A stretch of 10,932 nt of DNA. It comes from an uncultured Paracoccus sp. Its GTDB lineage: Bacteria > Pseudomonadota > Alphaproteobacteria > Rhodobacterales > Rhodobacteraceae. Every line of letters starts with the position of its first letter. Positions within the stretch are counted from its first letter, which is position 1. This document shows, piece after piece, positions 6,515 through 10,932 of the stretch. The DNA lies in contig NZ_CAMIOH010000103.1 in assembly GCF_946221145.1 (NCBI RefSeq), forward strand, positions 1 to 10,932, given 5' to 3'. Both the position numbers and the translations under genes were made by a program. The notes beneath the pieces were generated by a model. It did no database searches. It had not been told where the DNA came from and saw only the letters and a program-made list of their open reading frames with translations.

Positions 6515-6543
6515 GCTAAACGGCGCGGCGGCGGGACAGTCAA
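6515..6543 (-). promoter_or_regulatory. Candidate sigma-70-type promoter for the sensor kinase gene
   Basis: On the minus strand TTGACT (complement of 6538-6543) is one base from the -35 consensus. It is followed after 17 bp by TTTAGC (complement of 6515-6520), a weak -10. This would place the transcript start roughly 35-40 nt before the ATG at 6472. A strong -35 with a weak -10 is plausible in GC-rich alphaproteobacteria. I looked for an EcfG-type general-stress promoter (GGAAC, 16-17 bp, CGTT) in the same gap in this direction and did not find one. Confidence 0.35.
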
Positions 6544-6656
6544 CCGGGAACGCCTGGCCCGGGGCGATTGGCCTGATGCTTTGAAACCATGACGGGAATC
6601 CCGCGTGGCAGCGAACACTGCACTGACATCGTGCCGCCCGTGGCGATCCGCCGCGC

Positions 6657-7694
6657 CTATCCCTCGCCCGCCTGTTCGGTCGATCCGCGCCACAGGTTCA
6701 CATCGCCGCCCGCCGACAGATCCTCGATCCGGGCCAGTTCGTCGGGCGTGAACTCCAGCCGGTCCAGGGCGCCCACGCAATCGGCCACCTGCGACGCGCG
6801 CGACGCGCCGATCAGCGCACTGGTGACGCGCGGATCGCGCAGCGCCCAGGCCACCGCCATCTGCGCCAGCGTCTGCCCGCGCCCGGCGGCCAGATCGTTC
6901 AGCCCGTTCAGCCGGGCGATCATGTCATCGGTCAGCCAGTCCTGCGCCAGCGACTTGCCCTGCGCCGCGCGGCTGTCCTGCGGGATGCCGTTCAGGTATT
7001 TCCCCGTCAGCATCCCCTGCGCCAAAGGCGTAAAGACGATGCTGCCGATCCCCTCGGCCTCCAGCCTGTCCAGCAGCCCGTCGCGTTCGATCCAGCGGTT
7101 CAGCATGTTATAGCTGGGCTGGTGGATCAGGCAGGGCGTGCCCAGATCCTTCAGGATCGCCGCCGCTTGGGCCGTGCGGGCGCTGTTATAGCTGGAAATG
7201 CCGACATACAGCGCCCGGCCCGACCGCACGATCTGGTCCAACGCGCCCATCGTTTCCTCCAGCGGCGTGTCGGGATCGAAGCGGTGGGAATAGAAGATGT
7301 CGACGTGATCGACGCCCAGCCGCTTCAGGGACTGGTCGCAGGACTGGATCAGGTATTTGCGGCTGCCGAATTCGCCATAGGGACCGGGCCACATCCGCCA
7401 GCCCGCCTTGGTGCTGATCACCAGTTCGTCGCGATGGCCCGCGAAATCGCTGCGCAGGATCTCGCCAAAGGCTTCCTCGGCGCTGCCCTCCGGGGGGCCA
7501 TAGTTGTTGGCCAGGTCGAAATGGGTGATGCCCAGATCGAAGGCGGTGCGGCAGATGTCGCGCTTGGTCTGATGCGGGGTATCATGGCCGAAATTGTGCC
7601 ACAGGCCCAGGCTGATCGCGGGCAGCTTCAACCCCGATTGCCCGCAGCGGCGGTAGTGCATCCGGTCGTAACGGGTGTCGGCGGGCTTATCCAT
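6657..7694 (-). CDS. gprA: Aldo/keto reductase, GprA/YghZ type (L-glyceraldehyde 3-phosphate reductase)
   Basis: A 345-residue NADPH-dependent aldo/keto reductase, nearly the length of E. coli YghZ/GprA (346), which reduces L-glyceraldehyde 3-phosphate and other aldehydes such as methylglyoxal. Similarity to that protein is strong over the whole length: LPAISLGLWHNFGH (24-37), GITHFDLANNYGPPEGSAEE (55-74), ISTKAG (93-98), FYSHR (134-138), LIHQPSYN (189-196), FTPLAQGMLTGKYLNGIPQD (221-240) and LIGASRA (294-300). The catalytic tetrad is Asp60, Tyr65, Lys96 and His137. The ATG at 7694 is supported by AAGGAGA (complement of 7701-7707) 6 nt upstream and by an 8-nt overlap with the DUF3253 stop (7687-7694). 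An upstream in-frame start at 7736 would add 14 proline- and arginine-rich residues and lacks support. The exact physiological substrate in this organism is inferred. Confidence 0.93.
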   Translation of the reverse strand: MDKPADTRYDRMHYRRCGQSGLKLPAISLGLWHNFGHDTPHQTKRDICRTAFDLGITHFDLANNYGPPEGSAEEAFGEILRSDFAGHRDELVISTKAGWRMWPGPYGEFGSRKYLIQSCDQSLKRLGVDHVDIFYSHRFDPDTPLEETMGALDQIVRSGRALYVGISSYNSARTAQAAAILKDLGTPCLIHQPSYNMLNRWIERDGLLDRLEAEGIGSIVFTPLAQGMLTGKYLNGIPQDSRAAQGKSLAQDWLTDDMIARLNGLNDLAAGRGQTLAQMAVAWALRDPRVTSALIGASRASQVADCVGALDRLEFTPDELARIEDLSAGGDVNLWRGSTEQAGEG

Positions 7695-7962
7695 CGCGCG
7701 TCTCCTTGGATGTCGCGGGGGGTGTCGCGGGGCCAAGGCGGATCGGTCCCCGAATATCGGGTCCGGTCACCGCCACGCCGCCCTGCGTGATGCGCAGCAG
7801 CCCCCGGTCCTGCAAACGCATCGCCTGCTGGCGCAGGGGATCCATCAGCGGGCGCCAGTCATCCGCCAGATCGCGGGCGATCTTGCTGGGGCAGCAGGTG
7901 GTGCCGGGACGAAGCCCGGCGACCTGCGCAAGGATCGCCCTGCGCAGGTCGTCATCGGTCAT
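7687..7962 (-). CDS. DUF3253 domain-containing protein
   Basis: A 91-residue protein of the DUF3253 family, of unknown function and with a compact winged-helix-like composition. Family features are the N-terminal helix DDDLRRAILAQVAGLRPG (3-20), CPSKIARDLADDWRPLM (24-40), VRxxA-like LRQQAMRLQDRGLLRITQGG (43-62) and the late RGPIRL (71-76). The last 12 or so residues are a variable proline/threonine tail. The ATG at 7962 forms ATGA with the ileS stop (7959-7962), there is no independent Shine-Dalgarno, and the stop overlaps the gprA start by 8 nt. It is therefore likely translated only as part of an ileS-DUF3253-gprA transcript. A DNA-binding role is possible from the fold-like pattern but cannot be claimed. 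Confidence 0.85.
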   Translation of the reverse strand: MTDDDLRRAILAQVAGLRPGTTCCPSKIARDLADDWRPLMDPLRQQAMRLQDRGLLRITQGGVAVTGPDIRGPIRLGPATPPATSKETRDG

Positions 7963-10932
7963 GCCAGCACGTCGTCGCAGCGGGCGCAGAGGCCGGGATG
8001 GGCATGGCTGCCCACATCGGGCAGGATCTTCCAGCACCGCTGGCATTTCTGGCCTTCCGCCAGTTCGAAGACCACGCCGATGCCGGGGGTCTCGGCCATG
8101 CGGAACGCCTCGGCCGGGGCGGGATCGGCGGTCAGCGACAGATCCGAGGTGATGCAGACATCCGCGAAATCCACCGATTTCAGCGCCGCCAGCATATCCG
8201 CGTCCTCGACATGGACGACCGGCGCGGCTTCCAGACTGGCGCCGATGGTCTTGTCGGCGCGCCGCACCTCCAAGGCCGCCGTCACCACGCGCCGGGCGCG
8301 GCGCACATGGTCCCATTTCGCGGCCAGAGGCTCGTTCAGCCAGTCGGCGGGCGTGACCGGGAAGTCGTGCAGGTGAACGCTGTCACCATCGGACGGAAAG
8401 CGCGACAGCCACACATCCTCGGTCGTGAAGGGCAGGATCGGCGCCAGCCAGGTGACAAGCCGGTGGAACAGGATGTCCAGCACCGTCCGCGCCGCCCGGC
8501 GGCGCGGCGCGTCGGCGGCGTCGCAATACAGGCTGTCCTTGCGGATGTCGAAATAGAAGGCCGACAGATCGACGGTGCAGAACTGGAACAGCGTCTGGAA
8601 CACGCCCTGGAAATCGAACTGGTCGTATCCCTTGCGGACCGCGTGATCCAGCTGCGCCAGCCGGTGCAGCACCCATTGCTCCAGTTCCGGCATCTGTGCA
8701 GGCTCGACGCGTTCCGCATCGCTGAACCCATCCAATGCCCCCAGCAGGAACCGCAACGTATTGCGCAACCGCCGATAGCTGTCGGCGGTGCCCTTCAGGA
8801 TTTCCGGCCCGATCCGCTGGTCGGCGGTGTAATCGGCCTGCGCCACCCACAGCCGCAGGATGTCGGCGCCGTATTGTTCGATCACCTTGGCGGGGACGAT
8901 GGTATTGCCCAGCGATTTGGACATCTTCATGCCCTTTTCGTCCAGCGTGAACCCATGCGTGACCACATTGCGATAGGGCGCGCGCCCCCTGGTGGCCGAC
9001 CCTTGCAGCAAGGACGACTGGAACCAGCCGCGATGCTGGTCGGTGCCCTCCAGATAGACATCGGCGATGCCGTCCGCCGCGCCATCCGCCCGGTCGCGCA
9101 GCACGAAGGCATGGGTGGACCCGGAATCGAACCACACGTCCAGCACGTCCATGACCTGATCATAGTCGTCGGGGTCCGCGATCCCGTCCAGCACCTGCGC
9201 CTTGAAGCCGTCGCGATACCAGATATCGGCACCCTCGGCGTCAAAGGCGGCGATGATGCGGTCGTTCACGCGCTGATCGCGCAGCAGGAAATCGGGATCG
9301 GTGGGCCTTGCCCCGCGCCGCACGAAGCAGGTCAGCGGCACACCCCAGGCGCGCTGCCGCGACAGCACCCAGTCGGGGCGGTTTTCCACCATCGCATACA
9401 GCCGGTTGCGCCCGGTCTGCGGCCACCACTTGACCAGCTTGTCGATGCTGGTCAGCGCGCGGGTGCGGATCGTGTCGCCCTGCGCGCCCATGCCATCGGC
9501 CAGCGGCCTGTCGATGGCCGCGAACCATTGCGGGGTGTTGCGATAGATGACCGGCGCCTTGGACCGCCAGCTGTGCGGATAGGAGTGCTTGATCTTCCCT
9601 TTGGCCAGCAGCGCGCCCGCATAGGCCAACTGCTTGATGACGCTGACATTGGCCGGGCCGTCCTTGCCATCCGCGTCGATGATCGCCTGCCCCCCGAACA
9701 GCGGCAGATCCCTGCGATAGCTGCCATCTGGCTCGACATTATAGGTCATCGGCAGCTTGTATTTCAGCCCAAGCTGATAGTCGTCGTCGCCGTGGCTGGG
9801 CGCGGTATGGACAAAACCCGTGCCCGCGTCGTCGGTGACGTGATCGCCGGGCAGCATCGGCACGTCAAAATCCCATTCGCCGTTGCCACCGTCGACGCCG
9901 CGGAAGGGATGGGCAAGGGTCAGGCCGGCAAGCTCATCAGCAGTCACTTCGCCCAAGCGGGCGAAGTCTTCAACCTTTGCGGCCTTCATGACGCTTTCAG
10001 CTAAGGCATCGGCCAAGACCAGCCTTTCGCCAGTCTGGGCGGTCGCACTCTCGGCCACGGTCCCAACCTCGTAGAGACCATAGGCAATGCTAGGATTAAA
10101 AGCGACAGCCCGGTTTTGCGGGATGGTCCACGGAGTAGTGGTCCAGATCACGACCGAAGAATTAGCAAACTTCGTGCGCTCGGGCGCTGAAGATTTTTCA
10201 TTCGTCCGCCCGCCATGACCAGCTTCGGACCACTGGACAACCACCGGCTTAAACCGCACCCAGATCGTGTGGCTGGTGTGATCCTTGTATTCCACCTCCG
10301 CCTCGGCGAGCGCGGTTTTTTCCACCGGGGACCACATCACCGGCTTGCTGCCCTGATACAGCGCGCCGTTCATCACCAGCTTCATGAACTCGGCCGCGAT
10401 CACCGCTTCGGCGTGGTAATCCATCGTCAGATAGGGATCGTCCCACTTGCCGGTGACGCCCAGACGCTTGAATTCCTCTCGCTGGATGCCCACCCAGGAT
10501 TCGGCGAAGCGGCGGCATTCCTGGCGGAATTCCACCACGTCCACGGCGTCCTTGTCGCGGCCCTCGGCGCGGTATTTCTCCTCGATCTTCCATTCGATCG
10601 GCAGACCGTGGCAATCCCAGCCCGGCACATAGCGCGCGTCGCGGCCCATCATCTGCTGGCTGCGCGCCACCATGTCCTTGAGCGTCTTGTTCAGCGCGTG
10701 GCCGATATGCAGATGCCCGTTCGCATAGGGCGGGCCGTCATGCAGGATGAAGGGCGCCCGGCCCCCCTCCTGCCTGGCCGCCTGTTCGCGCAGGCGGTCA
10801 TAGATGCCGATCCGCTCCCAGCGGGCCAGCCATTCGGGTTCCCGCTGCGGCAGGCCCGCGCGCATCGGAAATTCGGTCTGCGGCAGGAACACGGTGTCGC
10901 GGTAATCGGGCGCGTCGGTCTGGGCGGCTTTG
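7959..10932 (-). CDS. ileS: Isoleucyl-tRNA synthetase (5' end beyond the right edge)
   Basis: Class I synthetase that charges tRNA-Ile and edits misactivated valine. Numbering from the Val codon (GTG) at 10892, the visible protein has HIGH at 62-65, the CP1 editing domain with WTTTPWT (250-256) and HTAPSHGDDD (362-371; its last Asp is likely the editing aspartate), and WVLSRQRAWGVP (508-519). KMSKS is at 656-660, and the C-terminal zinc finger has Cys950, 953, 969 and 972. The frame stays open upstream of 10892 for 13 more codons (KAAQTDAPDYRDT) to the edge, so GTG 10892 is internal and the true start lies outside. The gene overlaps DUF3253 by 4 nt. A stretch near 9905-10260 has lower GC and unusual codons, and a palindromic variable loop is encoded at about residues 219-245. 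The reading frame is intact throughout. Confidence 0.97.
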   Translation of the reverse strand, partial: KAAQTDAPDYRDTVFLPQTEFPMRAGLPQREPEWLARWERIGIYDRLREQAARQEGGRAPFILHDGPPYANGHLHIGHALNKTLKDMVARSQQMMGRDARYVPGWDCHGLPIEWKIEEKYRAEGRDKDAVDVVEFRQECRRFAESWVGIQREEFKRLGVTGKWDDPYLTMDYHAEAVIAAEFMKLVMNGALYQGSKPVMWSPVEKTALAEAEVEYKDHTSHTIWVRFKPVVVQWSEAGHGGRTNEKSSAPERTKFANSSVVIWTTTPWTIPQNRAVAFNPSIAYGLYEVGTVAESATAQTGERLVLADALAESVMKAAKVEDFARLGEVTADELAGLTLAHPFRGVDGGNGEWDFDVPMLPGDHVTDDAGTGFVHTAPSHGDDDYQLGLKYKLPMTYNVEPDGSYRRDLPLFGGQAIIDADGKDGPANVSVIKQLAYAGALLAKGKIKHSYPHSWRSKAPVIYRNTPQWFAAIDRPLADGMGAQGDTIRTRALTSIDKLVKWWPQTGRNRLYAMVENRPDWVLSRQRAWGVPLTCFVRRGARPTDPDFLLRDQRVNDRIIAAFDAEGADIWYRDGFKAQVLDGIADPDDYDQVMDVLDVWFDSGSTHAFVLRDRADGAADGIADVYLEGTDQHRGWFQSSLLQGSATRGRAPYRNVVTHGFTLDEKGMKMSKSLGNTIVPAKVIEQYGADILRLWVAQADYTADQRIGPEILKGTADSYRRLRNTLRFLLGALDGFSDAERVEPAQMPELEQWVLHRLAQLDHAVRKGYDQFDFQGVFQTLFQFCTVDLSAFYFDIRKDSLYCDAADAPRRRAARTVLDILFHRLVTWLAPILPFTTEDVWLSRFPSDGDSVHLHDFPVTPADWLNEPLAAKWDHVRRARRVVTAALEVRRADKTIGASLEAAPVVHVEDADMLAALKSVDFADVCITSDLSLTADPAPAEAFRMAETPGIGVVFELAEGQKCQRCWKILPDVGSHAHPGLCARCDDVLA
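9905..10260 (-). other. Atypical codon-usage and low-GC patch inside ileS (CP1 editing domain)
   Basis: Hand counts give about 56% G+C for 9961-10200 and 52% for 10081-10200, against 78% for 9301-9360 in the same gene. Codons that are scarce elsewhere in the window cluster here, including TTA, AGG, TCT, TCA, ACT, GCT, AAT, CCT and GTT. The patch covers roughly residues 212-330, from the strand before the variable loop to the LAHPF segment. The encoded protein remains a normal IleRS in the conserved parts. The pattern fits homologous import from a lower-GC relative, or insertion followed by incomplete amelioration. Confidence 0.6.
10137..10234. repeat. Nested imperfect palindrome inside ileS
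   Basis: The core at 10152-10206 folds as GAC:GTC, GAA:TTC, GAA:TTC, AAA:TTT, CTTC:GAAG and GCGC:GCGC around a TCGG loop (10180-10183), with small bulges. That is 20 pairs in 55 nt. An outer perfect 8-bp inverted pair, AGTGGTCC (10137-10144) and GGACCACT (10227-10234), encloses it. The core encodes the loop residues TNEKSSAPERTKFANSSV in frame. It resembles the palindromic elements that insert into open reading frames in some alphaproteobacteria, but no second copy is present in this window. One outer arm lies in the conserved WTTT codons, so that pair may be partly coincidental. Confidence 0.45.

Noticed and set aside
6544..6562. CCGGG-N9-CCCGG inverted repeat downstream of gprA, considered as a terminator.
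   Set aside because: The 5-bp GC stem has a 9-nt loop and no T run on the minus strand. In a GC-rich spacer this is expected by chance.
6593..6603. Short palindrome CGGGAATCCCG in the spacer between gprA and the kinase gene, considered as an operator.
   Set aside because: Only 5-bp arms, no neighbouring regulator gene and no clear promoter next to it; likely chance.
7998..10004. A 668-codon open frame on the plus strand opposite ileS, considered as a gene.
   Set aside because: It is an antisense shadow of ileS. The low-complexity, Gln/Arg/Gly/Val-rich translation matches the reverse complement of GC-rich codons, with no motif or ribosome-binding site.
10890..10892. GTG as the start codon of ileS.
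   Set aside because: The frame continues upstream to the window edge with residues (DAPDYRDT before VFLP) that match the usual IleRS N-terminal region, so this GTG encodes an internal valine.

Overview
The window looks like chromosomal DNA of a GC-rich alphaproteobacterium of the Rhodobacteraceae, possibly Paracoccus or a close relative. This rests on the high GC with mostly G/C-ending codons, a Rhodobacter-type ferredoxin-NADP reductase N-terminus, and a sulfur-assimilation cluster of the layout DUF2849-cysI-cysH-DUF934-fpr headed by a divergent Lrp-type regulator. Nearly all the sequence is coding. No IS elements, tRNAs, rRNAs or CRISPR arrays were seen.

Region 1 (1-3403, leftward) is an assimilatory sulfate/sulfite reduction operon. 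It reads DUF2849 protein, siroheme nitrite/sulfite reductase (cysI), APS/PAPS reductase (cysH), DUF934 protein, then after 48 bp a ferredoxin-NADP reductase (fpr) cut by the left edge. The first four genes overlap one another by 4 or 8 nt and are probably translationally coupled. CysH would make sulfite, CysI would reduce it to sulfide, and Fpr could supply ferredoxin electrons. No cysG-like siroheme synthase gene and no cysJ flavoprotein gene is present here.

Region 2 (3404-5362) starts with a 100-bp divergent promoter region holding a good match to an Lrp box. Rightward from it run an Lrp/AsnC regulator, an ArsC-type thiol reductase and a GT-A glycosyltransferase-like protein. The last two genes are fused by a TGATG stop/start.

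Region 3 (5369-6472, leftward) is a soluble GAF-HisKA_2-type sensor histidine kinase. It converges on the glycosyltransferase-like gene with only 6 bp between stop codons, and it has no response regulator next to it.

Region 4 (6657-10932, leftward) is a tight run of ileS (isoleucyl-tRNA synthetase, 5' end beyond the right edge), a 91-residue DUF3253 protein and a GprA/YghZ-type aldo/keto reductase, with 4- and 8-nt overlaps.

The most unusual feature is inside ileS. A stretch of roughly 300-350 bp in the CP1 editing-domain region has clearly lower GC and many A/T-ending codons. Within it, a variable loop is encoded by a long nested imperfect palindrome. This suggests an imported gene segment, an in-frame palindromic insertion, or both. 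Otherwise the window is mostly ordinary core metabolism.
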